From positions 1 to 51,856 of the forward strand of contig JARGFK010000023.1 of NCBI GenBank assembly GCA_029211065.1: a stretch of 51,856 bases of DNA, given 5' to 3'. This document shows positions 7,459 through 15,958 of this stretch, piece by piece. The stretch's first letter is position 1, and the number at the start of each line of letters is the position of its first letter. The stretch is from Desulfobacterales bacterium (lineage in GTDB: Bacteria; Desulfobacterota; Desulfobacteria; Desulfobacterales; JARGFK01). The position numbers were made by a program, and so were the translations under genes. Under the pieces are notes generated by a model that made no database searches, was not told the origin of the DNA, and was given only the letters and a program-made list of their open reading frames with translations.

Positions 7459-8709
7459 CTAGTGCTTGAAACTCCGCTGACCGGTAAAGACCATGGTGAC
7501 GCCGGCTTCGTTGCAGGCCTCGATGGACTGGTAGTCATTTTCGGAACCGCCGGGTTGAACCACCGCGGAGATCCCCTCCCTGATCCCGACATCGACCCCG
7601 TCCCGAAAGGGGAAAAACGCGTCGCTGACCATGGCCGACCCGATCAGACCCCCCTTTTCCCGCGCCACGCGCTGATCAATTTCGCTTTTTTTATCCGGAT
7701 CCTTTAAGTCGTTATAGGCGACGGCATGGGTTTCAAAGCAGTAGCGGTCGGCCAGCTTGCGGTAGGCCTTGTCCCGGGCAATTTCAGCGACACCCACCCG
7801 GTCCTGCTCTCCGGTTCCGATGCCGACGGTGACCTGGCCTTTCACATAGATGACGGAATTGGAAGTGACGCCGGATTCCACCAGCCAGCCGAACAGCAGA
7901 TCTTCAACCTCCGCCGGGGTCGGTACGCGCGCTATTTTGTATTTTCTGCCCTTGTATTCACTTTCGGCCAGCTGCAGGTCGGCGGCCTTGCGCGTTCGCG
8001 GTACAAATGATTCCTGTGCGATAATGCCGCCGTCCATCAGACTTTTGAAATCGACAAAGGTTTTGCCGGCAAACGCCTGCAGGCGAGCAATATTGGCAAT
8101 CCGGATGACCCTGAGGTTTTTCTTTTTGGCAAAAATGTCCATCACCCCCGCTTCAAAATCGGGGGCCACCACCACCTCGGCATATTGTTTGGCGATGGCC
8201 CCTGCCGTTGCCTTGTCCACCGGCTGGTTTACGGCGATGCAGCCGCCAAACGCCGCCACCCGATCCGCCATATACGCTTTTGCATAAGCGCTTTCCAGGG
8301 TGTCGCAGCGGGCCACGCCGCAGGGGTTGTTATGTTTGACAATGACAACCGCCGGACGCTCGTTGAAATATCTTAAAATGTTGAGGGCGTTGTCGGCATC
8401 GGTCAGATTGGTCTTGCCGGGATGTTTGCCGGACTGCAGCAGCTCGATATCGGATGCCAGATACTGTCCCGCCTGAATGGTCCGGGTGTCTCCCAGGACC
8501 AAGTTGCCGTTGGCGAGACGGTAGAGCGCCGCCTCCTGTCCGGGGTTTTCGCCGTATCGCAATCCCATTTGTTCGTCGCCGATGGTCCATAGTACCTTTT
8601 CATAAACGAGCGTCTGGCGCTTATCACCGTCTATAAAACTGATTTCCATCCGGGGTGAAAAATGATCCGCAACGATGGTCTTATACATTTTTTTAAGATC
8701 TTCGCCCAT
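7459..8709 (-). CDS. purH: AICAR formyltransferase (C-terminal half of PurH as a separate gene)
   Basis: 416 residues covering the transformylase domain of the bifunctional purine enzyme PurH, which formylates AICAR to FAICAR with 10-formyl-tetrahydrofolate. Diagnostic blocks are LRYGENPGQEAALYR, the catalytic VIVKHNNPCGVA (Lys-His), AFGGCIAVN and the C-terminal FPFRDGVD...AVVQPGGS. A short N-terminal segment before these is not part of the cyclohydrolase. The cyclohydrolase lies in the next gene upstream (8848-9534), so purH is split. ATG 8709 has a good GAAGGAGATAGGA site. Both halves look intact, so the pathway step is probably functional. Confidence 0.93.
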   Translation of the reverse strand: MGEDLKKMYKTIVADHFSPRMEISFIDGDKRQTLVYEKVLWTIGDEQMGLRYGENPGQEAALYRLANGNLVLGDTRTIQAGQYLASDIELLQSGKHPGKTNLTDADNALNILRYFNERPAVVIVKHNNPCGVARCDTLESAYAKAYMADRVAAFGGCIAVNQPVDKATAGAIAKQYAEVVVAPDFEAGVMDIFAKKKNLRVIRIANIARLQAFAGKTFVDFKSLMDGGIIAQESFVPRTRKAADLQLAESEYKGRKYKIARVPTPAEVEDLLFGWLVESGVTSNSVIYVKGQVTVGIGTGEQDRVGVAEIARDKAYRKLADRYCFETHAVAYNDLKDPDKKSEIDQRVAREKGGLIGSAMVSDAFFPFRDGVDVGIREGISAVVQPGGSENDYQSIEACNEAGVTMVFTGQRSFKH

Positions 8710-8847
8710 TCCTATCTCCTTCTGGCCTCTCTATATTTGCCCGTTTTAAAAAGAAAGTGGAGTCCGTGTTCAGTTGTCAGGTGCAAATCTAAATCCGTTT
8801 CTATGGATTTCAGCCGCGGACAACGAACAACCCACAACGGACCGTTG
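8710..8847. repeat. Repeat-like spacer between the two purH halves
   Basis: The 137-bp spacer contains short periodic words (GTTCAGTTGTCAG and GACAACGAACAACCCACAACGG), resembling the 7-8 nt periodic repeats at 20.9, 32.7 and 40.4 kb. No coding frame joins the two halves through it. Confidence 0.4.
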
Positions 8848-9534
8848 CTATGAAACCCGTTCCGGATAACCCTCCGCTACCGATGTAACGGGCGTTTTAT
8901 CTAAAAAGTTCGCAATGGCCCGATCATAACCGGCCGTGTGTTTAAAGGCCTTTTGGGCCAGTTGGAAGCGAAGCGTTAAAGAAATGCGGCCCTTGGCAGC
9001 TTCCATCCCTTCCATAATCAACGGATAGTCGGACGGATCCACCACCGCCGCGACCCGGATAAAATTCTTGGCAGCCGCCCGGATCATGCAGGGGCCGCCG
9101 ATATCGATATTGCCCCGGGCCGCTTCAAGGGTTACATCCGGTTTTGCGACCGTCTCCTTGAAGGGATACAGATTGACCACCACCATGTCCATGGGAACCG
9201 CAGCGGTGCGTTTTAAGTCGGCCTGATGGGCTTTATTGTATGTTTCCGTCAGCAGCCCCAGATAAATTTTAAAATCGAGGGTTTTTACCAGGCCGCCCTG
9301 GGTTTCAGGTTGTCCGGTGTAGTCCGATACCTGCTGCAGACAGCCGTCGGCTTTTTCTTTTAAGATCTCCCTGAGCCGGGTGAACGTGCCGCCGGTTGAA
9401 AAAATTCGGATGTCCGGGTTGACCTTCAGCAGCCGGGGAACAAATTCTTCCAGACCGCTCTTGTCGGAAACACTCATTAGAACACGCTTTACCTTTACGC
9501 TGTCATCTATTTTTGTAACCACATTGACGCCCAT
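8848..9534 (-). CDS. purH: IMP cyclohydrolase (N-terminal half of PurH as a separate gene)
   Basis: 228 residues corresponding to the MGS-like IMP cyclohydrolase domain, which closes FAICAR to IMP in the last step of purine synthesis. Typical blocks: KRVLMSVSDKSGLEEF, IFSTGGTFTRLRE, VSDYTGQPETQGGLVKTL, MDMVVVNLYPFKETV and ARGNIDIGGPCMIRAAAKN. In most bacteria this domain is fused to AICAR transformylase; here they are neighbouring genes in the order expected from the fused protein, 137 nt apart. The ATG has GGAAAGGAAT upstream and lies 5 nt after the HD-domain gene stop, suggesting one operon. Confidence 0.93.
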   Translation of the reverse strand: MGVNVVTKIDDSVKVKRVLMSVSDKSGLEEFVPRLLKVNPDIRIFSTGGTFTRLREILKEKADGCLQQVSDYTGQPETQGGLVKTLDFKIYLGLLTETYNKAHQADLKRTAAVPMDMVVVNLYPFKETVAKPDVTLEAARGNIDIGGPCMIRAAAKNFIRVAAVVDPSDYPLIMEGMEAAKGRISLTLRFQLAQKAFKHTAGYDRAIANFLDKTPVTSVAEGYPERVS

Positions 9535-9539
9535 GATCG

Positions 9540-10214
9540 CTATTCCTTTCCTTCATATTCTTTTAAAAATCGTCTGAAAAATTTTACCATAAATTCATGG
9601 CGCGCTTCCGCCAGTTTTCGGCCATGCCGTGTCAATATCCGGTCCTTTACCTTGCTGAGTTTTACTTTGAATTCACGATAGCCGGTATCGTCTATGGAAT
9701 AAGGCCTGGCCTCCTCCACGTTCATGTCCGGATTGTGCAGCCGGGCGCCGACCTCGCCGGCAAAGAGAAACGCCCGGGCCACGCCCACCGCGCCGATGGC
9801 ATCCAGCTTGTCGGCATCAAACAGCACCCTGGCCTCCAACGTTTCCGGCTGCCGGGGCCCGCGAAAGCGATGGGACCCCACGGCGTGGAGGATGTTCGCT
9901 TTTTGCTCCGATGACAACGCAAGCCCCTCTACAATCGGCCGGGCCATTTGCGCGCCCTTTTCGGCGTGGCAGACCTCTCCGTTGGAGCTATCCTGATAGC
10001 ACCGGCCGATGTCATGGAGATAGGCCGCCGCCATGAGAACATCCATGTCGGCGCCTTCCGCCGATCCGATCTGCCGGCACAACCGGCACACCCGCAGGGT
10101 ATGCTCCCAGTCATGGCTGCCCCGGGCACCTGCAAACAGTTTTTCGGCATGACGTTTAACAGTTTCGATTAATTCGCCCTGCTTAATGGGGGGACTGCTT
10201 TCCGGTCTTTTCAA
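9540..10214 (-). CDS. HD-domain phosphohydrolase
   Basis: 224 residues with an HD metal-dependent phosphohydrolase core: H34/H38 in GSHDWEHTLRV, H67-D68 in YLHDIGRC, and a downstream FDADKLDAIG (133-141). The pattern resembles the YedJ-type branch of HD hydrolases, whose substrates are nucleotides or other phosphoesters. It sits directly upstream of the IMP cyclohydrolase gene (5 nt), so a nucleotide-related role is plausible but unproven. The start is a TTG at 10214; the frame is open only to about 10259, with no ATG there, and the ribosome-binding site (GAAAG) is weak, so the exact start is uncertain. Confidence 0.82.
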   Translation of the reverse strand: MKRPESSPPIKQGELIETVKRHAEKLFAGARGSHDWEHTLRVCRLCRQIGSAEGADMDVLMAAAYLHDIGRCYQDSSNGEVCHAEKGAQMARPIVEGLALSSEQKANILHAVGSHRFRGPRQPETLEARVLFDADKLDAIGAVGVARAFLFAGEVGARLHNPDMNVEEARPYSIDDTGYREFKVKLSKVKDRILTRHGRKLAEARHEFMVKFFRRFLKEYEGKE

Positions 10215-10276
10215 TTCGGATTTCTTTCGCAGATAAAACGGGCCGCCTGAAACAATGGTTTATCCGGCGCCGTCTG

Positions 10277-10978
10277 TTATTCCAGGGACATCAGTGATTC
10301 CCAGCGCCGGTATTCGGTATCCACGGGCAGCCCTTTTTTCTCAAGCACGGCGATGATGCCGTTGTCATTAAATTTCAGATAGGGGTTGACCTGCAGTTCC
10401 TCCTGGAGCGATGAAAAAACCCTGTCGGGATTGTATTTCTTTAAAAATTGATCGATGCTGCGGTTTTCCGGCTCCAGCGATCGCGCAAAGGCCATGGCCG
10501 CCCGGATATAATCGTGGCCGGCATAAATCTCGGTCTTTGCCGGCAAGGCCATCAACCGTTTGATGGAACCCAAAAACCCCTTGAGATCGCCTGAAAAGCA
10601 GTTTCCGATGGTACCGTTAAAAAGCGTGTCGCCGCTGATCAGAACATCTCCAAAATAAAAGCAAAGTGAATCCGCCGTATGTCCCGGCGTTTCCAGGACG
10701 GTTATTTTTTGGCCCTCCAGTGCAATCTCTTTCCGGTTTCGCAACGTCTGACCGTCAAAGACAGGGGCCCCCGTCCGGTCCTTTAAGCGCCCGGTCCCCA
10801 CCGTGTGGTCCGCATGCTGGTGGGTGTTGGCGATAAACGCCGGCGTCAGGTTGCGGTCCGCCAGAAAGGCAAGGATCTTATCCACGGCGCCGCCGTCCAC
10901 AACCCCGGCAGCGGACTTACCGTAAATCACATAGGCAAAATTGTCGGACGAATAGCGAAACTGCTGGATTTTCAACAT
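10277..10978 (-). CDS. Glyoxalase II-like metallo-beta-lactamase-fold hydrolase
   Basis: 233 residues. The metal motif NTHQHADHT (H53, H55, D57, H58) is followed by ETPGHTADSLCFYFG, LISGDTLFNGTIGN and IYAGHDY, the full binuclear zinc set of the metallo-beta-lactamase fold. Together with a C-terminal helical region containing NPYLKFND, this is the layout of hydroxyacylglutathione hydrolases (glyoxalase II). It probably hydrolyses a thioester; whether glutathione or another thiol is used cannot be told. ATG 10978 is chosen because AAGGA lies 6 nt upstream; an earlier TTG (10984) would abut the ribosome-binding site. Confidence 0.85.
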   Translation of the reverse strand: MLKIQQFRYSSDNFAYVIYGKSAAGVVDGGAVDKILAFLADRNLTPAFIANTHQHADHTVGTGRLKDRTGAPVFDGQTLRNRKEIALEGQKITVLETPGHTADSLCFYFGDVLISGDTLFNGTIGNCFSGDLKGFLGSIKRLMALPAKTEIYAGHDYIRAAMAFARSLEPENRSIDQFLKKYNPDRVFSSLQEELQVNPYLKFNDNGIIAVLEKKGLPVDTEYRRWESLMSLE

Positions 10979-11113
10979 TTCCAATCCTTTTTCGAATCAC
11001 TTGATATCTTTAATAATCGTGTATTACCGCTTCCCGGAAATAATTGACATTATTCGGTAGGGTTGTCAAGCGTTCCGCTCCCAAATGGAAGATGAACCTA
11101 ATGGACATCGTAG

Positions 11114-11335
11114 TCATTTGACTTGCACACGAATGATCTTTTCTCCAAATTCTACGACATCGCCTGAAAAGATCTTTTTTCGTTTTCTGGTTTCGACCTT
11201 TCCATTTACGAGAACTTTACCTTCAGAGATCAGATATTTCGCTTCGCCGCCGCTATTGGCCACATTTACGAGCTTCAAGATTTTATAGAGTTCAATGGGC
11301 TCTGAGGCGGTCTGGCAAACGATTGGTGTTTTCAT
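11114..11335 (-). CDS. S4-domain RNA-binding protein (YbcJ/YaaA-like)
   Basis: 73 residues consisting almost entirely of one S4 RNA-binding domain: IELYKILKLVNVANSGGEAK, then the loop ISEGKVLVNGKVETRKRKKI and the closing strand GDVVEFGEKIIRVQ. Stand-alone S4 proteins of this size occur as YbcJ and the RlbA/YaaA group and bind structured RNA, often rRNA. The gene lies 35 nt downstream of the hypothetical membrane protein gene on the same strand. The ATG is clear; the ribosome-binding site is weak. Confidence 0.85.
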   Translation of the reverse strand: MKTPIVCQTASEPIELYKILKLVNVANSGGEAKYLISEGKVLVNGKVETRKRKKIFSGDVVEFGEKIIRVQVK

Positions 11336-11370
11336 TACTTGTCCGCTGCCCCCTTTTCCATCTTGTCAAA

Positions 11371-11841
11371 TCAGGCAACCCCCTGGGGCAGCCGTTTCAC
11401 CGTTTCAAATAAAGCCTGTTCGGCTTCCCTGGACACCTTGAATTTGCCGTGTTTGGAATTCCCGGAAAGTTGCCACAATCGAAATGTTATTGTCTTCCCT
11501 ATGGGCGAAAGCAGGATGGCAACAGGAACAAATTCACCCGGCCCGGCCCACTGGTCGAACAGGTTCGTCTCAAACTGCCACCGGGATCCCCATTCGCGGC
11601 GCTTGGACCAGTTCAGGATGATTGCATGGGCTTCGATGCGGGGCAGTATGTTTGTTTCTATGTAAACCTTCCAATTCGAACTATCCGAGTAAACAAACAG
11701 AATCGGTTTCCCATTTCTCCCGTACCGGAGCCAAAAGCGGACTTTTAGCCCGAACCGGTGCGCAAAAGGGATGGCGCCCTTAAATACCGTCGCACCCAGG
11801 AGGACGCCTATTGCCAGCATGCCGATTTGAAACCAGTTCAT
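11371..11841 (-). CDS. Hypothetical protein with N-terminal membrane anchor
   Basis: 156 residues. An N-terminal hydrophobic helix (about 4-25, GMLAIGVLLGATVFKGAIPF) is followed by a soluble domain rich in Trp and beta strands (KPILFVYSDSSNWKVYIE, ILPRIEAHAIILNWS, EFVPVAILL). I do not recognise the family. It may be co-transcribed with the S4 protein gene 35 nt downstream. Inferred topology is cytoplasmic domain with a membrane anchor or an uncleaved signal. Function unknown. Confidence 0.6.
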   Translation of the reverse strand: MNWFQIGMLAIGVLLGATVFKGAIPFAHRFGLKVRFWLRYGRNGKPILFVYSDSSNWKVYIETNILPRIEAHAIILNWSKRREWGSRWQFETNLFDQWAGPGEFVPVAILLSPIGKTITFRLWQLSGNSKHGKFKVSREAEQALFETVKRLPQGVA

Positions 11842-11928
11842 GACATTAATACCTGAATCTTGCAGGAAAATTTTTAAGATTGAAAAGCATCATCATACAG
11901 ATTTTCTGAAAAATATTTTTGCATGGGG

Positions 11929-12072
11929 TCAGGGGAAAACCGTTTGGGCGTGCGTCCGCCGCATCCGTGTGATGTGGCCTTCGATGCCGGCAATAACCGC
12001 GTCGACGTCTTCAGTCTCATTTTCGATGTGGGGCCGCATGGCGGTGTTGAGTTTTTTTTCAGCCTCGCTCAG
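11929..12072 (-). pseudogene. Open-frame continuation past an in-frame TAA
   Basis: 47 sense codons in the same frame as the preceding gene, directly after its TAA and ending in TGA. The composition (EAEKKLN, ETEDVDAVIAGIEGHITRMRR) is protein-like, amphipathic and coiled-coil-like. No ribosome-binding site or convincing independent start is seen, so it is best read as the lost C-terminus of the 12073-12513 gene. Confidence 0.5.
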
Positions 12073-12513
12073 TTAATCGAGGGTCAGAAGGTAATGGGAG
12101 CGGCTGCGGTAGGCTTGCCTGACCAGCGCGTCAAAATCGTCCGCCTGGGCCGTTAAAAGTTCCCGGTAGTGGGCCATGAGAACCGTGATCCACTCACGAT
12201 AAGTGCGCTGGGCCTCTGGTGAGGGAAGTTTGGCCTTGGCAGACAGCGCATCGAGATTTGCCGGCCGGTTCTGCCAGAGCGCTTCCATGGCTTCGTCCGC
12301 GACCCTGCGCCTTGAAATCATGAAATTGGCGGAAAAAACCCGGCGGCCTTCCATGTATTTTTTGTGTCGGAAGATATGGAAAACGAAGTACATCGGGATC
12401 AGGATCATCCAGAGGCTCACCTTGGGCTTGGGGATGATCACCAGCCCCAGTTCGTTGGCAAAACGCTGTTCGTAATCCAAAATCAGGTTCTTTTTGGCCT
12501 CTATGGTCGGCAC
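12073..12513 (-). CDS. Hypothetical membrane-associated protein, interrupted by an in-frame TAA
   Basis: 146 residues. It begins at a GTG with GGAGG four nt upstream. One hydrophobic segment (about residues 34-47, LWMILIPMYFVFHI) is followed by a helical, charged C-terminal part ending YLLTLD. After the TAA at 12075-12073 the same frame stays open for 47 more codons to a TGA at 11929, and this extension (begins LSEAEKKLNTAMRPHIENE) has the same helical, charged character. It therefore looks like an original protein of about 194 residues cut by a nonsense mutation. Family not recognised. It could still work as a shortened protein. Confidence 0.6.
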   Translation of the reverse strand: MPTIEAKKNLILDYEQRFANELGLVIIPKPKVSLWMILIPMYFVFHIFRHKKYMEGRRVFSANFMISRRRVADEAMEALWQNRPANLDALSAKAKLPSPEAQRTYREWITVLMAHYRELLTAQADDFDALVRQAYRSRSHYLLTLD

Positions 12514-12743
12514 GGTTCCTCCGGTGTGTTCTCTTCCCTATCAGATCTGTTTCGGGCAAGAACGCACATATAGGGCTTGTCAAAATTATATTGTGTATCG
12601 AGCCAAGACAATTCCGTTTGAGCGGTAAAAAACTTATCCGCCGACGTTCTCTGGTGGGCGCCTCGATAAAAAAACGTGTAAACGCAAATCTTGTTTCGGT
12701 TTTATAGAAAAGGCGAGGTGTTGTCAACCGACAGTCGCCGGGG

Positions 12744-12785
12744 AAAAAACCGAGACCCTGCAAGGGAGGCTGCCCGGGTTTTTGG
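12744..12785 (-). terminator. Probable intrinsic terminator of the patatin-like gene
   Basis: Read on the minus strand, AAAAACCCGGGC, an inner CCCTTGCAGGG mini-hairpin and TCTCGGTTTTTT form an imperfect stem ending in a six-T run. It lies about 140 nt past the patatin-like gene stop. The stem is not perfect, so confidence is moderate. Confidence 0.45.
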
Positions 12786-12802
12786 GTTGAAGAATCAAAA
12801 GG

Positions 12803-12844
12803 TCAGGTCATGGCGCTTGAAATTTATCAAGATTCAAGACCTGA
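12803..12844. repeat. REP-like inverted repeat
   Basis: Outer arms TCAGGTC and GACCTGA enclose nested CTTGAA/TTCAAG halves, giving a 42-nt hairpin-like unit in the 12514-12922 gap. It resembles small extragenic palindromes. The rest of that gap, apart from the terminator at 12744-12785, shows nothing I recognise. Confidence 0.5.
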
Positions 12845-12922
12845 TCATTTTGTATTTTTTATATGCAATATCAATTATATATCGTGGAACGACCCCATGC
12901 GCCTTCAAAAACCCCTGTATCA

Positions 12923-13855
12923 TTACTGTGTTTCCAGCAGCATCCTGATATCGTTGACCTTGTTCCGGGTGGCGATATATCCTTCTTCGATGGCGTGTTC
13001 AACCTGATCATAATCAAGCCTTTTGAGATCGCCCAGGCGGGGTGTGATCAGGATATCCGGCGGATTAACAGCGAGATTGACCTGTGTGATCCGGTCCTGC
13101 ATGAGTTGTATGGCAGCGTTAATAACTTGCCGGGTGCCGGGCGTCGACCGTTTCTTTATTTTCTGGAGTTCCAGACGGTTCCGGATTTTTTTCTCCGCTG
13201 CTTCATAGCGGGCGGCCAGATTTTTTAAAAATTCGTTGCGGACCGGAGGGGGTTTTATATCAGGAACCGCCCCGGTTTTCTGGTGGCGTTTGCGTGACAC
13301 CAGTTCAGAATTCAGGTTAACGGCGATCACGATGTCCGCGCCCATGGCCCGGGCTACCCCCACGGGAACCGGGTCGACCACCCCGCCGTCTATCAGCCAT
13401 CTGTCCTTGTGGCATACCGGTGCAAAAAGACCCGGGTAGGACATGGATGCCCGAAGCGCTTTGAACAGGTCTCCGGAATCCAAAACCACCTGATCGCCGG
13501 AATGCATGTCGGCAGCAACAACTTTCAACGGAATCTCCAGTTCGTCAAAATCCTTTTTATCGCTATGCATGCAAAAAAGTTCCCTAAGTTTTTTATCGCC
13601 GTCCAGGAGCCCTGGCCTGATAAGGTTTAGGTCTGAAAACGAAAACACGCTTTCGCCGTCCATGTTAATGACATATTGCTTCAACTGCTCCAGGCCGCCA
13701 CTGGCAAATATCGCGCCGACAAAAGCGCCGACGCTGCACCCGGCCACAAGATGAATAGGAATCCCCACATCCTGCAAAGCTTCGATGACTCCGATATGGG
13801 CCCATCCCCGGGAGGACCCGCTTCCCAGCACCAGTCCTACTTTATAGGTATTCAT
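12923..13855 (-). CDS. Patatin-like phospholipase (RssA/NTE family)
   Basis: 310 residues. The oxyanion-hole loop GSGSSRGWAH (11-20), the nucleophile elbow GCSVGAF (Ser41) and the second catalytic residue in DGGVVDP (Asp156) are all present, so the Ser-Asp dyad of patatin-like hydrolases is intact. The C-terminal third is a charged helical region. It probably hydrolyses lipid acyl esters at the cytoplasmic membrane. ATG 13855 is preferred over the longer frame starting at 13927 because family members begin a few residues before the GxGxxRG loop. A terminator-like hairpin follows at 12744-12785. Confidence 0.88.
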   Translation of the reverse strand: MNTYKVGLVLGSGSSRGWAHIGVIEALQDVGIPIHLVAGCSVGAFVGAIFASGGLEQLKQYVINMDGESVFSFSDLNLIRPGLLDGDKKLRELFCMHSDKKDFDELEIPLKVVAADMHSGDQVVLDSGDLFKALRASMSYPGLFAPVCHKDRWLIDGGVVDPVPVGVARAMGADIVIAVNLNSELVSRKRHQKTGAVPDIKPPPVRNEFLKNLAARYEAAEKKIRNRLELQKIKKRSTPGTRQVINAAIQLMQDRITQVNLAVNPPDILITPRLGDLKRLDYDQVEHAIEEGYIATRNKVNDIRMLLETQ

Positions 13856-14030
13856 GAATATCTCGTTTCCAGGCCGCCCATTAATTTCTGTTATGAATGA
13901 AGACGTGCCCCCCACTGTCTTCCGCAAGCGGGGCCTGGGGTCGCCAAATAGAGGACAACCCCAATCCTCGCAACCTAAATGGCAAAACCAGACGAATTCC
14001 CTATTCCTTCAGTTTTCGATCTTCTCCTTT

Positions 14031-15734
14031 TTACGGATTCATTTCATACGTATCTTTCAACGCTAATACCTGGCTTTCCCAGAACCGCTGAAAACGGGTC
14101 GTGTCGGCAAACGGTTTTTTAATCATTTTCATGCACAGGTCCATCTGTTTGTCCGTGCTGTCCGGCTTGGAATAAATCTGAAGCGCGAATTTGGAAAAAT
14201 CCCGAACCATGAAATCAAAGATTTGCTCCATCAGATCGTCATATAGTTTTTCCATCTTGTATTTTTCCAGAATAAGCTGCCCATAGGCCACCAGGGTGAA
14301 AAGTTCGCCCAGGGACAGCAGAAAATCAATATTCTGGGCCTGTTCCGCCGTCGGCGTAGCTGTCATGAGAAATTCTTTGAGCAGGTCAATCTGCTGTTTG
14401 AAAATTTTTACGTTTTCAAGGGAGACGTCGGCATAGGCGGCGTTATAATCATGGAACTGAATTTTCCCCAGACCCTTGGTCGGCCCCTGGCTGAACAGAA
14501 AGTCGTCATTTTTCGGGTCATTGCGATGGGGGATGTCCGGAAACCGGCCGGGGTTGAAGAAATAATTGGCCATGAACTTGATGATCAGGGCCATGTTGAC
14601 ATGCACCGTGCCTTCGAGCTTTGGCAGGGACCGGATGTCTTTGACGGCCAGCTCAAAATACATGTCTTTTTCAAACCCCCGGGCCGCGATCACGTCCCAC
14701 AGCAGATTGATGACCTCTTCGCCCTGGGTGGTGACCTTCATTTTCACCATGGGGTTGTACAGCAGATACCGGCGGTCGGTTTCAGACGCGCTGCGCTGGT
14801 AATCCGTGGCTCGCTGGGCAAAGAGTTTCATGGCCACCAGGCGGCAATAAGCGTCGGTGAACAGCTGCCGAATATGGGGAAAGTCCGTGACCCATTTGCA
14901 GAACAGGTTGCGGTGGCTGGCGTGGTTGATGGCCTCATAGAAGGCGTGGGTGGCAATGCCGATGGCGCCCCAGCCCAGGTTGAACTTGCCGACATTGATG
15001 GTGTTGAGCGATGAGTCCCAGGCGTCCCGGCCGGTGGTCAGGATGTCGTCCTCGGTGATGGGATAGGCGTTTAAGGCATACTCCGCCACATAGCCCTCCC
15101 AGTTCACCACATTCTGGACCAGATCGTAATTGGGGTGTTCGGGGGTTACCACAAAAAACACATATTCATCGGTTTCCGAATTTTTGGCGAAGGTGGACAC
15201 CAGGGCCGCCTTGTTGCCGTTGCCGATGTAGTATTTGCCGCCGTCGGCCACGTATTTGCCGTCGCCCAGGGGCGTGAGCATCATTTCCGATGAATACAGG
15301 TCCGCACCGTGGGCCCGCTCGGAAAGACCGAAGGCGAAAATCCCGCCATCCTTGAGGAGTTGCGCGGTTTTATGCTTTACCCCTTCGTTCTTGCCCATGA
15401 AAATCGGCCCCAGCCCCAGAATGGACACCTGCCAGGTGTACCAGTGGGACAGGTTGTAAAATCCAAGAATTTCATTAAAATCGCAGTTCCGGAAGGTGTC
15501 CCAGCGCGTGTCCGGGTCACCCTTCGCATAGGACTCGGGGGTCAGCAGCGTGGACAGGACCCTGTTTGCCTTCATGAACTGAATGAAATCATCATACCAG
15601 ATGCGTTCATGGCTGTCGTGCTTGAGGCGTTTTTTACCCCGGGATTCAAAATAATCAATGGTTTTGCGCATGATTTCCCGGGATCGTGGATCCAGATGGG
15701 CGAAGGTTTCTTTTTTGGGGTTGAGCAGTGTCAT
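14031..15734 (-). CDS. Acyl-CoA dehydrogenase, large form
   Basis: 567 residues of the FAD-dependent acyl-CoA dehydrogenase fold. The middle domain shows FAFGLSERAHGADLYSSEMM (FAD/substrate block) and GGKYYIGNGNKA; the C-terminal helical domain carries LPKLEGTVHVNMAL, whose Glu is at the usual catalytic-base motif, and RGFEKDMYFE. A C-terminal extension of about 120 residues beyond the usual 380-400 is helical. It oxidises an acyl-CoA to the enoyl-CoA and passes electrons to ETF; chain-length preference cannot be told. ATG 15734 has AAGGAG 7 nt upstream. No ETF gene is adjacent. Confidence 0.9.
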   Translation of the reverse strand: MTLLNPKKETFAHLDPRSREIMRKTIDYFESRGKKRLKHDSHERIWYDDFIQFMKANRVLSTLLTPESYAKGDPDTRWDTFRNCDFNEILGFYNLSHWYTWQVSILGLGPIFMGKNEGVKHKTAQLLKDGGIFAFGLSERAHGADLYSSEMMLTPLGDGKYVADGGKYYIGNGNKAALVSTFAKNSETDEYVFFVVTPEHPNYDLVQNVVNWEGYVAEYALNAYPITEDDILTTGRDAWDSSLNTINVGKFNLGWGAIGIATHAFYEAINHASHRNLFCKWVTDFPHIRQLFTDAYCRLVAMKLFAQRATDYQRSASETDRRYLLYNPMVKMKVTTQGEEVINLLWDVIAARGFEKDMYFELAVKDIRSLPKLEGTVHVNMALIIKFMANYFFNPGRFPDIPHRNDPKNDDFLFSQGPTKGLGKIQFHDYNAAYADVSLENVKIFKQQIDLLKEFLMTATPTAEQAQNIDFLLSLGELFTLVAYGQLILEKYKMEKLYDDLMEQIFDFMVRDFSKFALQIYSKPDSTDKQMDLCMKMIKKPFADTTRFQRFWESQVLALKDTYEMNP

Positions 15735-15802
15735 AAGAGGCTCCTTTTTCTAAATGAATCAGGGTTTGTTGTTTGTCTGCAAACAAAACAGACTGAAAAA
15801 CG

Positions 15803-15922
15803 CCACTAACTTTTCCGATAGCCCCCGTTTTTATATCAAAAAAAAGATGTTATTGCCCTGAAACAAAGCTATTTCAAAACAAGATAAATTTTATTTCCAA
15901 ATAATTGGCTTGGTCCGACCCT
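15803..15922. repeat. Diverged direct repeat, copy A (downstream of kamA)
   Basis: About 120 bp aligning with 17384-17505 in the same orientation. Shared words include CACTAA, ATATCAAAAA, TTGCCCTG and TTTATTTCCAAAT. By eye about three quarters of positions agree, with a few small gaps. Confidence 0.65.
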
Positions 15923-15958
15923 ATCGGCATGGCGGGTATCTTTTTATTACTTTTAAGT

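Noticed and set aside
14451-15014. 187-codon open frame opposite the acyl-CoA dehydrogenase
   Set aside because: Antisense shadow; the dehydrogenase on the other strand is full length with intact motifs.
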